From Nephromyces sp. MM_2019 (Eukaryota > Apicomplexa > Aconoidasida > Nephromycida): a DNA stretch of 64,000 bases. Numbering within the stretch: position 1 is the first letter of the stretch; each line of letters starts with the position of its first letter. Location: the NCBI GenBank assembly GCA_015657535.1, contig JADHZB010001994.1, forward strand, positions 3,566 through 67,565, in the 5' to 3' direction. Made by a program: the position numbers and the translations under genes. Below are positions 33,499-46,841 of this stretch, one piece after another. The notes beneath the pieces were generated by a model. That model saw only the letters and a list, made by a program, of their open reading frames with translations. It had not been told where the DNA came from and made no database searches.

Positions 33499-35495
33499 TT
33501 TTACTGGTAATTAAAAGATATGAGTCATGCTAAAATAGGTCTAAATTCATGTGTTGTAGTGCGCAAGGTTTTATGATGATTAGGTTTGATTCCTGGAATT
33601 TTTTATCGAATTTTGGCCTGAAGTATCTGTTACAAGAGTAGTCATTGAAATTCACATAAAGTATATAAGTTAAATTGCTTTGTTTACCTTTGAATAAGTT
33701 ATTTATCCTTGATCAGAACTTTGTTTAACGCATATTTAAGTTATGTGCGTCCTGTATATATTGAGTACTAGCTATATAAGGAGTTTAGATCATTAAAGTT
33801 CCACTTTAATAAAGTCGGTCCTGGTTAGTTTTAGAACAATAATTTTTTACTAATTGCTAATGAAATAACATTGGGAAATATTTGTTAGGGTTGTGAGGAA
33901 TGAATTAATCTTTGTAAGTTCATCACAAAACCTTTAATGAATCATGTTACACATCGGTCAAAGCTGTGGCTACAAAATATGAGGTATTCTTTTTAGATGT
34001 GTCTGCTTGGTATTTGTTATGTTGCCTTTGTCTCGAATGATTTTGAATAAATAATAGAGCTTTTTAAGGTTGTAGGAAATTATCAATAACTTTGGTGCTT
34101 TCATAAATAAAATGGTGTTGGAGTAAGTTGTTCGTTAAATTGTGTTTTCTATTTCGTTCTGTTCCTTTTAGAACAAAAGTTTAGCTTTCCAAATGGAAAT
34201 TCGAATTACTCAGACTTTAGTTTATAAATTTGAATCAAGAGGAAAAGACATTAGGGAAATAGTTGAATTGGGAGTGACTAAATAATAAAACTAATTGGCC
34301 ACATCCATTCAAAACTGTTTTTAAGGAAAATGATAACCGCAGAGATAATTTATAGCTTCACTCTTACATCAGTCTGGATACGTTTACGATCATGAAGCTC
34401 CTCAAATTTTTGTTAGTCTCTCACGATTTTTAAATTTCGGGAACTCTATCACTTAAATTAAATTTTCTCATAAAATATTTGTTTTAACTTCCCTATAATC
34501 TTGCTTCTCAAAATTAGATTTTATTTGATTACAGGTCTAATACCCACTCAGAATTTTTAGCTCACGAGTGTGTTAATCATGTATGATAAGATTTTCATAA
34601 ATATTTTTTTGGGCACTATGTGCTCTAACTCTATGTAATTAAGCATTTTCCAGATATTTAATTTATGTTTATGTTTTCATAAACTTAAATTATAGGTACT
34701 CAAGTTGTAGAGATTTGGTTTAAGGCATTATTGTTTCGATTTATTTTAACTTCGAATTTTCAAACTCAAGAAGTTTAGAAGAGCCATGAATTTAACAGGC
34801 AACCTTAAAAAGTTAGCTTAATTATAGTGACAGGAAACAATATCGTAATTAATACGAAGAAAGCCTAATTTCACATTAATCTTGTATGGTTTAATACATT
34901 TTACAAAACGATATTCTGGTAGATCTTAAACTTCATATATATTTTAATAAGAAAATGTTTTTCGATAATCAAAATAAGCTCACGATTATTCCAAATAGTT
35001 AAAGCTATAAATTATGCAGTACTTAAAGGTATATCGAATGTGTGGTAGTTAATATATATTTTTTAGGAGTTCAGTACAGAATAAAACAAAAAATCATAAA
35101 TATTATTGAAAACGTGAAAAAAATTATGTTTCCTATATTTTCAATTATAGCTAAACTGTATTCCGTGATTGCATATATTAGATAGTGCAAACCTTATTGA
35201 TCAAATTATTATATACATAAAAAATAATAATTCAAAAAATAAAAAATAAAACATATATGTTCATAAACAAGGGTAAAAATAAAAAATCTTGTACAAGGTT
35301 AAAATTAATTTGTAAAATCGTAAGCTCTACATATACTCAGAACTCAATTTTTTAATTTTAAAATAATTTGCACGATAAATATACATTTGCAATGTCAAAA
35401 ATAAAGAAGTGTGTTATTCAAAATCGTTTTTAAATTAGTAAAAGAAACTAAACTTTAATCTCAAGCCAAGCAAATATTTGAAACTCGATCAGCTT
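33499..35495. other. No gene seen upstream of PKG
   Basis: TG-free AT-rich DNA that should hold the PKG promoter and 5' UTR. No exon-like island, repeat array or structured RNA was recognised. Confidence 0.55.
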
Positions 35496-35822
35496 TTACT
35501 TATTCGCACCATTGTTCCCCTTAGTTTTAGAATTCTCGTAAAATTGAGTATCATTTTTCACGTTTATATTTGGACTAGGAGTGTCAATTTGAGAGATCTC
35601 GGATGAAAACTCTTCAGATCTTCCTGCAGACACCATATTATTTTCAAATTCATCTGTAGACTGTGTAGGGTTTAACTTTATAGGTGAGACAACATTGATA
35701 TAAGAGTTCGGAAATTCTGGTGGATTCTTCTGAAGAGGCACACTCTTCTTCCCAGAGAATAATGGCGAATGTATAATAGGATCCTTTTTGGTTCCATTAC
35801 CGGTACTAGTGAAGGCCTTCAT
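35496..35822 (-). CDS. Small hydrophilic protein, unidentified
   Basis: An intronless frame of 108 residues. ATG 35822 is preceded in frame by a TAA seven bases upstream, so the start is firm. The composition is protein-like and looks disordered: Ser/Pro/Asn-rich with short motifs such as IIHSPLFSGKKSVPL, SYINVVSPIKLNP and EISQIDTPSPNI. Several SP/TP sites are candidates for proline-directed phosphorylation. No membrane segment or known domain is seen. It shares strand with PKG, 2 kb upstream of it, and stands alone in a gene-poor, TG-free stretch. Confidence 0.6.
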   Translation of the reverse strand: MKAFTSTGNGTKKDPIIHSPLFSGKKSVPLQKNPPEFPNSYINVVSPIKLNPTQSTDEFENNMVSAGRSEEFSSEISQIDTPSPNINVKNDTQFYENSKTKGNNGANK

Positions 35823-38800
35823 TAATTAAACTTAGTTTGGGAATTAATTATAAGTAATGGGCTGATGGTCGTTTTCAGAGTTGTAAGTATATTCAATTTT
35901 GGTTAAGATCGCTTTAATTTTTGAAAAAAGCACTAGAAAACTTTAAAATCTTTAAGTTTCAATTGGTTATAAAAGAATCTTTAAGATTCTATTTAACTTG
36001 ATAAAAGGGTTTTCATAGTTTTACCTGGATGGAGGGGTGTAAAGAATTAATAAATTTTTTGTTGGTACGTTTTGGTGCTTTTGAAAGCGTATTTTGCTAG
36101 CCTAGAGAATTATTTAAAAAGGAAGTAACAGCTCGAAAAAACAGTTAGTCTAATTCCAAAACGAGAATGCACCCATTTCCAGCTGTTTTATAAAAAGTTC
36201 TTATTTAAGTGAAGATTTAAAATTACTTTTTTACTCGTTTGTAATTGCTATTATAATCCAAAAATTATATTCAGCTGTTTTTTCATTACCAAATTTGTGG
36301 CACATAAAGATTAAAAAATGATAACATTTGTTAAACTTTTGAAAATGAGCTTTATATGAAGCATTCTTATTTATGATATCTTGATCAATTGTTTTAAATT
36401 TGTTGGTACATATGCATATGTGTAAATGTATACCAGAAGCCTTAAAATCATATAAATTGAATGGAAAATCTCTGAGTTGCAAGAATTTATATTTAAATAT
36501 TTCGAAACAGAAAATATTCCAGTAAATAAATTTAATGATTTTGGAATGTAAATAATCCTAGAATTTAGCATTTTGATTTCTCATTGCACGTTTTGAAATA
36601 AACAATACATTTAAACAATCACTTGTTGATAACTATACATTTTTATAAATTTCAAATAATTTAAAGGTCTAAACTTGCCTGGTCGCAGGAAATCGTAAGT
36701 TTTAATTAAGGAAAATTTCCCTGCTAATTAATTTTTATTAAAAAGCATAAGCTAATTTTTATTGTTGGAAATCACTAATTTTTATGAAAATGTACAAGAC
36801 TTTTAAAAGCCAAATTTAATTAATATCTTGCTTAATATAACTTGTAAACAATTTGATATAACATTTTTCATGAAACTCAATACGTTTAGAAGCCAGAAAA
36901 CCCACTAGCTTTAGAATTGGGGAGGCTAAGAAACTGGAAAATTCAATATTCTACCAAATCTTTTTACTACAATAAGCTTTAAAAATTATAGATTTGTTTT
37001 TATTATCATAACAAGACTCAAAGCAATTGGCTTAAGTTCAATAACTTTGAATCTAATAATAAAATACTAATAATAAGTCATATAGACCTCCACTGATATC
37101 CTATTAAGATAGTCCATTTCATTAGCTAATTTGACAAATATATATCTATACATATATTTTTTTAAAACATTAAAGCCATAAATACAATAAAAAATTATTT
37201 ATTTCTCTCATCGTTGAGTAGAACAAACTATTATAAAAAATAAAGTCAGTATTCTCACTTATCTAAACAAAATAAAGGAACCATGTGTAACAAGTCAAAT
37301 GTATAAGGCTCGTTAGTGTATAACAAATTTTGTAGTAAGAAATCAGAGCTAAAAAATACTTAAAATTTCTACGTGAATCTCATTTTGTTTTTCTAAATTT
37401 TCTTTTATAAAGTTTACAGAAAATTTTAAATCTATGTAAATGTTAAATTAGTCAGTATCTTCATGAACCTAAACTATGGGTTATATCTTCATAATTCCTT
37501 TTATTAAGTGACTTCTAAAGTTTATATATATTGTGAAGGAATAAAAAGATAACCAATCAATTATCATAAGATAATCAACACCAGTGCGTACCCAACTTAA
37601 TAACAAGATTATATAAGTTTTTCTAGTTGTTTTAAAACAATCTAAATCGTAGTGTATAAGTGATGAACCTGAAATTCATTTTAAAAATTGTAAACATTCG
37701 CAAGTTGTGTCGGATAATATTTAATTACTCTTATCTAATTTAATTTATGGCACTCAAATTGGAAGTTTGAAAAAGTAATTTATTTTTTTTTTCCGAATTT
37801 TTTTATTCCTTTTTATTTGTTCCTAAATACTTAATTAATAGTATTATTAAATTATGTCAAATTTCATTTCCCGTGAAAGTATTTCATATATGTCAATACT
37901 TTTATTTAAACTATACTAATAACCATATTTATTTGTATTCCTTTACTAATAAGGGGGGGGATTAGATTTGGGATTAGTACTGTAACCTATGCTACAGTGT
38001 TAGCCTTTTCTTGTAGTTGCAGGATTGTTCAAAGCTTACAATTCCATATGATTTTCATGGTTATCAATTTTTAAGAATAAAATACTTAATATAGTATCAA
38101 TATTTTAATATATATAAAATATATTAGATATTAAAGTAGCGTAAATGTTAGCTCTTTAATTGCGCAAAACTTTTTATTGCTCTTTTCTTAAAAAGAATTT
38201 CAATCATGTGTAAAATTAAACAATGAGGCATTCAGGTATTAGATATTTTTATTTGGCTTGTTAGGAAACGATAAAACAGTAATCAAGTTCGATCAAGATC
38301 AAATGAAATAAGATGGAATGCAGTGACCTTGTTTCGCACATATAGGTAACAAAATAGCTTTACTTTCTCAAAAAAGTCTTTCATCCCTTATAAACAGTAT
38401 TTGTTACTATATAAGTGATATTAAGTGAACAGAAAATTACTATAAAATAAACATAAAGTTGCTTGAGCATTTCAAAGAAATAATCTGACTTAGGAAGATA
38501 TGGAAGATTAAATTTCCATTTGCTAATTTAATACTAGCTTAAATTGATGTTTTGATAAATTTAAGCAAAAATTTCTTATTCTATTGCAATTAATAATATG
38601 GAATCTGTATATCTTATTAAGTGCATTGTCTCCTTTAAGCAGGAGGGTTTAAAAGTTTTTCTCAATATAAACAAATTCCTCTTACATGTTTTGCATATTA
38701 TGTTTATGGACTTATAGTTTAGTTTTATTAATCGTTCAAGCCTAAATAATAGCTCCTCACTTATATTTTTAAAAAGCTTTAAATATAAAATCTGTCGAAT

Positions 38801-39481
38801 ATACTTTTTGAATTCTATTATTAGATATAAAAATTTAGTTTGTTTAAATCATGTGAAAGTTATCAACAGTGTATTCATTAATTTATTTTTAGTAAAATTT
38901 ATAATAATATCTTAAGCAGTATTCAATCTACACTTCTATCTAATAAAAAAAATAATTTTTACTAGATTATACTTGTAAAATTTATAAGCTAACTCTTTAG
39001 GTGCTGAAAATCGTCTTTAATGGTTGAATGATTTTGATAGCCTAAAATCATACATAATTAGGACCAATTTCACAAATGTTGCAAATATTTTTTTCAAATA
39101 GCCTCAGCTAAGCTATTTGTTAATATTAGATCGAATAGTTATAACACATTAGATTCTCAAGATATGTTTAGATGGACAGCTTAATGTAATTGAGCGCTAA
39201 ACACAGCATGTAGTTTATTTCTCCACTTATTTGCAGGATGATATAGATATATGAGTAGCTAAATAAGATACCATAGCATATCTCAAACAGATTTTTTAAT
39301 TTCATAGCTACTAATCTTGCTTAATAAATGCATAATTGCACACTCTTCTCAATGAAAAATTCTTCTCTTGCTGTGCCATTGGCTATATGGAGATGTAGTT
39401 ATTTTTTTAACATAGTTATTGTTAATCTGAAGGGATTGTTTAAAAAATAGGACTTATTAGGACTAATTAGCTGGCTTTTAT
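35823..39481. other. Gene-poor AT-rich stretch
   Basis: 3.7 kb of AT-rich DNA without TG repeats. The open frames at 36231-36571 have no exon signals or family resemblance. The one distinctive spot is a GC-richer patch with a small hairpin near 37978-37997 (see findings). Confidence 0.55.
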
Positions 39482-39855
39482 TTATTTTTGATTAAGAAAC
39501 TCTTTCACTTCCTCTTGAGCACTTTCACGCCAAGTGTGAAATATTTCAACTCTTTTTTTTGTGTCAAACCAAACTAAAAACTGCTCAACTCTAACTTAGC
39601 TTTCTCAAGACTTGTATATAGCAAATTACCAAAAGTTTCTTAATCGAAACAATTTATTTAACAACCAAAACACCTCAACATATTAATAATTGATTTATGG
39701 AGAAAATCTTTTTTAAAAAGTGATAATACCTAAATGCTTTATACCAATTTTTTAATAACTTACATTACTACACATCCCTGATAAACATCCAGAAATTCCA
39801 ACCATATATCTACCATCGCAGAGCAAGGAACTCGTACCTACAATATCCTGGGGAG
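39482..39855 (-). CDS. 3' exons of a small unidentified gene
   Basis: Two exons join in phase 0. The first is about 39764-39855 (acceptor CATAG, or CCCCAG with start at 39847; donor AAT|GTAAGT) and encodes QDIVGTSSLLCDGRYMVGIS followed by a GCLSGMCSN segment. The last is 39482-39580 (acceptor GAGCAG, ends with TAA) and encodes FLVWFDTKKRVEIF...EFLNQK. The sequence is GC-richer and more protein-like than its surroundings. Clustered Cys residues in the first exon and an amphipathic C-terminal helix are visible. The 5' end was not resolved: candidate upstream segments near 39860-39990 do not join in phase. Family unknown. Confidence 0.5.
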
Positions 39856-40245
39856 CCTATGATCCAGACTAGCTTTACAACTGAAATTCTTGATATTTAG
39901 AAAATCTATTCGGCCATATTAGAATTCTTTGCTACTCCTAAACCTATAAATGCAGATACTGTTAGACAAAGAATATCAATATTTTATTTTCTCACTTTTT
40001 AAACAACTAATGCAACTCTAATTGGTCCCAAGAATTTTATACACATCAGAAGCTTATACAATAGAAGTTATACCAATTACAAGTATTTAAACATACGATC
40101 ACTACCCTAGTCCACCCAAAGTTGAATTGTAAGATAGCATTATCTCATCTGGCATAAGCTTTAAAGCTTTATATAAGAAGACCACTCACAATACAAAGGT
40201 TGACAACTGTTTAGATATTAATTTCATCCGATATTTAAATACACC

Positions 40246-40821
40246 ATGATGGACTTCAAGATTTTGACTATACTTTCTAAACCCACAAATTACTTATTTT
40301 TACTTTTTACTTTAATAGCGTATATCCCAAAGTTAATCTTATTTGAAAGGCCAAAGTTGGCCAAGGATATTACTGAAAAGGATCCAACCATATACATAGA
40401 TCCACAGCATGGGCGACTTTTACTTTCAACATCTAGCCTACTCATTTTGCCATGCTATTCAGCACATATTTACGATTTGTGGGATTTTAAGATATTATCA
40501 TTTCTGGTATTGTTTACTTCCATCTTACATTGGAGCAAACCTCGTTTTGGTATCAGAAGGGTTATAGACATATCTATGGTCAGTTTTTCAGCCCTTTTCC
40601 ATTTTTTTTCTGCTATATACAGGTGCAGTGAAAGCATATTGGTTTATTGGATACCAATTTTTATAATTTCTTGTACGATTTACCTTGTCGGCCGAATGTT
40701 TAGTGTCAGGGGTTATAAAAAGATTGGTACAACTATACACATATTTGTCCACTCTCTAGGCACTATAGGAAATTGCTGGTTATATTATGGTATTTATCTA
40801 AAAAGGTTGAATTCCGTCTAA
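40246..40821 (+). CDS. Polytopic membrane protein, unidentified
   Basis: A single-exon frame of 191 residues from ATG 40246, the longest intronless gene here. About six hydrophobic segments lie near 16-36, 57-73, 82-96, 104-124, 131-151 and 160-184. Loops carry positive charge, and the C-terminus (YLKRLNSV) is basic. Several His residues sit at helix ends (SILHWSKPR, ALFHFF, THIHIFVHS equivalents), which may matter if it binds metal or lipid; that is speculation. It lies back to back with the small minus-strand gene (39.5 kb) and converges on EFL1. I recognise no family. Confidence 0.75.
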   Translation: MMDFKILTILSKPTNYLFLLFTLIAYIPKLILFERPKLAKDITEKDPTIYIDPQHGRLLLSTSSLLILPCYSAHIYDLWDFKILSFLVLFTSILHWSKPRFGIRRVIDISMVSFSALFHFFSAIYRCSESILVYWIPIFIISCTIYLVGRMFSVRGYKKIGTTIHIFVHSLGTIGNCWLYYGIYLKRLNSV

Positions 40822-41777
40822 AAATAGATATTAAATAAATCTTTTATATCATCATGCAATATGACACCCTAAATATGAGTATCTTGACTTAAATCAATGC
40901 TAAAACCCGAGCTTCCTCTAAATTTCTATAAAATATGACATCGAAAAAATATCAACACTTGTCAAACTTTTTAATCTAAAGATTCACTATATATAAACAG
41001 CATATACATTATTTTGAATTTACACATATGATATCGTCACCTTTTAATTCTTAAGTATAAGATGCATACAAACCTTTTTCGTGGTTGTATAATGGATGTC
41101 TTCCCCCTACTAGATACTGAGCTTTATCACAATTTTCCATACTAAGAGTCACTGTTATTGAAATCATTTTGATTGCAACAAATTTTTTTATTTCACAGTG
41201 GCAGCTAAAGTTAATTATATTTTATAGAATTTTTGATTATCTTAATTTTGATGCAAATCGCCTGCCTCATTTGTTTATACCGATTAATTTTTGGTAAGGT
41301 TTATTTGAAACTTATTGAATTTATTAGTTATATATTACTTTTATTAATCATTCCCTTTTTTGCTCGAAATTTTAACATCGTTTTGTATTTATAATTTCGA
41401 TATCTGTAAAGTAATTTTTGACTTATTTTTGTTTGCTCATAATAACAAGGGTTTTAATATAATACGAATATATTGGAAAATCGAACTAAATTATACTAAG
41501 TTATATAACATTTTATTCCTTCTAAGAAATTGCAACTTCTAGTATATTCGAAGGATATTTAACGTGGTATAATCTTTGATGCCGAATATACGAAATACGT
41601 TGTTATTCACAAATTGAACATTTTGAAAACATTTTCTATATGAATGCTTAGGCTATCATAAGGAAAGATAATCTTTTTCAACTTGATATATATAGATAAA
41701 GATTTGACAATAAAATAAATACGCAGATTGTTTCAACAACATAAAAAAAACTCTACTTGCCGAAAATATAAAAAATT
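40822..41777. other. Convergent spacer, no gene seen
   Basis: AT-rich DNA between two convergent genes. The open frame at 41360-41542 is Phe/Ile/Asn-rich and shows no splice or family support. Confidence 0.55.
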
Positions 41778-44700
41778 CTATTTTGTCTTTGATAGAGTCC
41801 GCTGCTTCTCAGCTACTGAAATGACCTTTTCTTCAGTGATTAAGCCCTATTAGTGTAAAGTTGGAAGAAAATATTAATAATTGAAATAATTAAGCAAACA
41901 TACAATTTATTCACAAGGAAAAACAAAGTTGAAGAAAATAGAAAAGTTTGTTGTGTATATACAGCCCAGATTTCCCGAAGTCAAGAAAGAAAGTAAATTT
42001 AATTATATAGTTTTGGTTTGTTTGGCTTACTTTTCGCTTCCTTATTTCAGTAATAATTTTCCTTGCGGAATTGATTGGTGGTGCAGTATCCCCATTATCT
42101 TCTATTTCCTTAAATAATTGAAATGTGTCATAGAGTGAAGTAAAATAACTTTTAGAAAATGTTAAGAAAAATTATGTTGGAGACTTCTACCTCATCAGTC
42201 ATAGAGGCCTCTGGGAAAGGGTCTTCTTCGGAAATAGCCCAGTGTGAAAATTGAAGATGGAGGGTGACGTGCCCTGAAGCTTTTGATCTATGAAATGGAT
42301 AAAGATGAAACAAGTTTCATATATAATCATCTTAATTCTAATTAATGTAACAGAGACTAAGATATGATTATTGGATATTATTTAGGTTATAAGTCTTCTC
42401 ATAGAAAGGATAAGTTGTATATGTTTAGTTACCTTAAACTTTGTGCAATACCGAATGATTCTGCGACAGGTATGTAAGCTTCAATCATGAATACGGAAGT
42501 ACCGTCACGCATATCTTCTGATATTATCTGGATATTTGAATAAGGAAAATATATAAGTAATTACAGTTTATATCTTCAAATAAATGGCACTATCTATAGA
42601 AATACTTATATAATTATGAGAAATTTGTAAACAAGTACAGTAAAGATATGTTTGGAATAGATGCTTAAGAACTAGAATATATATTTTAATTGTTTATTAA
42701 GTAAAAAGTATGGTGTTCATAGCACTTAATTTAGACAAATATTGCATTTCATTAAAGTTATTGTTCAGTTCACGCACAAGTATAAATTCATAGGTATTAT
42801 CAAACTATGCCAAAATAAGAATCATTGTTATAATTTTCATATATCTCGAATTAACCTGAGCTCTTCTTTGTGCTAGTACTCGTTGTGTGCGTCCCAAAAC
42901 CGATTGTTCGCAATGTAATTCTTTATTCGAATTACGGAAAGTTATAAGAGTTAATTGTTAATAGCAAATTTAAATAATAGAGTGCATGAGATATAATTGA
43001 TAGGGTATAAAAGTTAATTTTATGAAATTATAATATATTACCAAGCCTGAGCATAGCTTCAAATATGCGTGTTAACCCTCGTTTCAATACGGCTTGTCGA
43101 CAGCATTCTCTAACCGATGAAATGATCTGTAATGTAATAATAAAAGTGAAGAATGGGGTAAATTTACTACTATAAAAATAAATGTTTTGTATGTGTGACA
43201 CATGTTGATCACGCTTTATTTTGTTGAAGCAGTGTGTGCGGGTTATATATAGCTCTAGGTAATTAGAGATAAAAAGGCGTAAATTATACTCCGAAATAAT
43301 CTAACACAGATGTGTTATTTATAAAGGAGTATAAAGGCATATAATAAATATTAATGACTTGTCCAGAAAATGGTCCAAAAGGTTGTGAGTATCCACTAAT
43401 CGACGTGTGTGCTTTCTCGGATTTTGATAAAACAGTATCTTCATTAATGTTTTCATTTTGAACAGTCTGTTTGGATGTATTTGTCGTAGAGTAGTTGTGT
43501 AGTTCCCTCAACTCAATAGAGTCTAAAATGAAAATAATACCCCTGTATTGCATCATAAAAAATTGAATTGCTAATATAACCGAGTTTATATAAGGAAACT
43601 GAGTATAAATAATTACACTTATCTTGCTTATGTGTGCATGTGCGTATTAATATAGCTATAGAAATTTGGTTATTATGTGTATTGATGAGAGGGGCTAGAG
43701 GGCAGATCTAATTTTAATATATAATTAGACTCTCCCCTCCCCTATAGATTTATATCATATCTAAATATGAATATCAAAACCTAACTTAATGTAATTACAC
43801 ACGGTAAAGTAAAATGGCACTATAAATATATTTATATATACAAAAAAAGCTTAATTAAATAATTTTTATAATATACAATCGTATATACCTTATAGGCTCT
43901 TCAGCAAGTGGGCCCGATTGAGAGGCTAAATGGAATCCAGATATAATTGATGGGATCCATTTTTGCACATCATAAAGCAAAGGTAGTTCATTATTGTGTG
44001 TAGATCGTAGGTTGGATTTAGTAGAATTTGTATTATCTGTGGATAGTTATAAGTATAGCGTATATTTAACAAAAATGTATGTATGTGTATATATAAATTA
44101 TACCCATGGTAAAATGATGTGTATATATACTGCCTAGTAATTTATGTATATATGTATATACGAAATATTTTCACATTCAAATTGTAATTGGAAAACCGCT
44201 ATTTTATAATGTGTATATATATATAAAATTTATGTGTAGAATATCTACCTTCAATTTGATGAGAGTTTTTGATGCTCCAATCAAAGACATCTTCCTTAAA
44301 ATATTCTTCGTGTGTATCTGATAAGCCTACTAATTTCAAAGTGTTGGAGCGTAGTAACACATTTCTGCTGTCATTATCAAAGCAAAGTTCCCATAATCTG
44401 CCCATAGACGTTGTGTGTGCATTGTTGGAAAAATTGAATTGCTCTATGTTGAGGCGCTCACACACATTAATTTCGTCCTCCTCATTCGTTAAATTCATAA
44501 GAAAATCGAACTCATATTCTAGTGTATCTACACTCGAACAAAGTCGTTGATTTTGAGGGGAAGTTTGGTCAGAGGGTGGAAATCGATTTGATAACATGTT
44601 GTGATGTAGTATACTTTTTATTTCAACCACATTTTGATCAAGCCATTCTAATACTATAAAAGTGTTGCACATATAATTGTGTAGATGTGAGTATTTGTGT

Positions 44701-46802
44701 GTCTAATGTGTATATGTTTGAATGTGTGTGTAGTGTGTATGTGTGTAGATATATGTATGTCTTGTCTGGTTGCCTTTGTTTATATAGAGCTATGTGTATA
44801 TAGATTTATGTATAATTGTATTTATATATATGGTATGTGGAGTTGTGTGCTTCTTTGTGAGTGTGTGTTTATGCACATATAAACGGGTATATGTAGATGT
44901 ATCTGTTCTTGTCTTTACAGAGAGATATAAGTATAATCATTTTCAGATGTTTAAATGTTTATATACGAATGTATATGAGGTGAATATTTGTGAAGGAGGG
45001 TGTGTGTTTATAATCATGTGTATAGTAAGTTGAATATGTGTATGAACAAGTTATTATTGTGATACATGTTTCTGGTGAGTTAAGATATGTATAACTTACA
45101 ACGAGTTTTTAATTATAGGTATATTTATGTATAAGTATTAGGAAATAATATTGATGTGTATAAATAGATTTCTGCTCAAGATATTATGTGGGCGCTTTGA
45201 ATTTAGATCAGTGTTAAGATATATGTGTGTAAAAAGGGGCTAGATAATGTAAATAGATTAAAAGCTTACATTTAGGTGGCATAGGGCGTGCAGAAATGGA
45301 TAGGCCTACTTCAAGGTTGGATGTCCATGTCTTAACAGCATAGGTGTTATGAGCCTCTATATAATCGATGGATGTGTAACGCTGTGTGTTAATAGTAGGT
45401 GTGTGTACGGTCCAGGGTGGAAAATGGGGTCGTTTAGTTGATGTGTGTGTTTTAGTTTGAGTTGCTTGATTCACATTATTCAAATTCAAGCTAGATGTGA
45501 GTGGGAAGTCATAGGGGGGGCTGTCTGTTCTTATTTCTTGCATAGATAAACCTTCTCTTATAGCCACAAGTGGGAGAGATACTAAAACACATACAAATAG
45601 ATGTTTAAATAATACTATAATTTAAACATTAATTTACACACAGATCTAATATGTGTAGAAATTAGGATACACTAAAATAGTAATGATGAGCTGGATTATA
45701 GTTATATATCTACATCAAATGATTCTTTGTTCAAGTAGAATATGTAAGTGTGTGTGTGAAATTTTTGAAATTCGTACGCTAAATAAAATCTAATCAAATG
45801 TATTGAGAAATCATTCAATACCTTTAAGAGGTATCCTACAATATAATTCTTGAAGATCGTTGATACATCTCTCTAAGTGCACTTCACCACAGCAACCAAT
45901 AATGTGTTCACCGTTGCTTTGAACATCAATCTATGATAATATATGAAATCAATTTATACACATATATCATTATTGGAGAGTTCAAAAGCTATATATAGGT
46001 ATGTATGTGATCTCTATGGTGTATGTTGTATGAGTGTGGTATGATGCTTGTGTATGATCAGTTTGGTGTATATGACGTAAGTGTTGTTTGATGTGTGTGT
46101 GGTGTCAATGTATGTAGAATAAGAGATGAGTATATGCTTGATGTCAATGCGTATAAGTGTGTATGTGTATGTTATAATAGAAATGATTGTGCGTATTTTC
46201 TGTCACCTGTATAGATGGATCAGCTTTATAAAGTAAATTTAAACCATACAAAAATTTGTTCATATCTCTCATTTTCTCTGGCTCAATAGAAACTCTTACA
46301 ATAGCTGTTGATATCTGAAATTGTTGAAATTATAATCATACAGATGTGTGTAACATAGGCACAAATACACACAGATGTGTTTAGCATAGGGACAAATACA
46401 CATAGAGGTGTGTAAAATAGGGAAATATATATATATATGTGTGTAGTATAGGGACAAAGATACACACAGGTGCACACATTTTTAAATATATACACAGGAA
46501 AGTAGCCCTCCTATATTGATCCCGGGAAAATTCATTCAACAAGCAAATAGAAATCACTTCACAGTGATTTATACACATTCATACACAAAAACATATATAA
46601 TTTTATAGCGACACACGTATACAATGTGTAGGGGATATGAAATAATGTGTGTATATGTTTATATGGGTATCATTCATACGTATATTATTATTCTTAATTG
46701 TATGGATATATGTATACATATATCCAGAGAGAGAATGTCTATGTTCAATCTGTTTGTAAATGTATACGTGGTTGAATATTTTTGTATCTTTGTGTGTATT
46801 TA

Positions 46803-46841
<39 letters not shown>

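Noticed and set aside
44269..44550. 93-residue plus-strand ORF
   Set aside because: Antisense to EFL1 exon 19 (44249-44653), whose frame joins both neighbouring exons.
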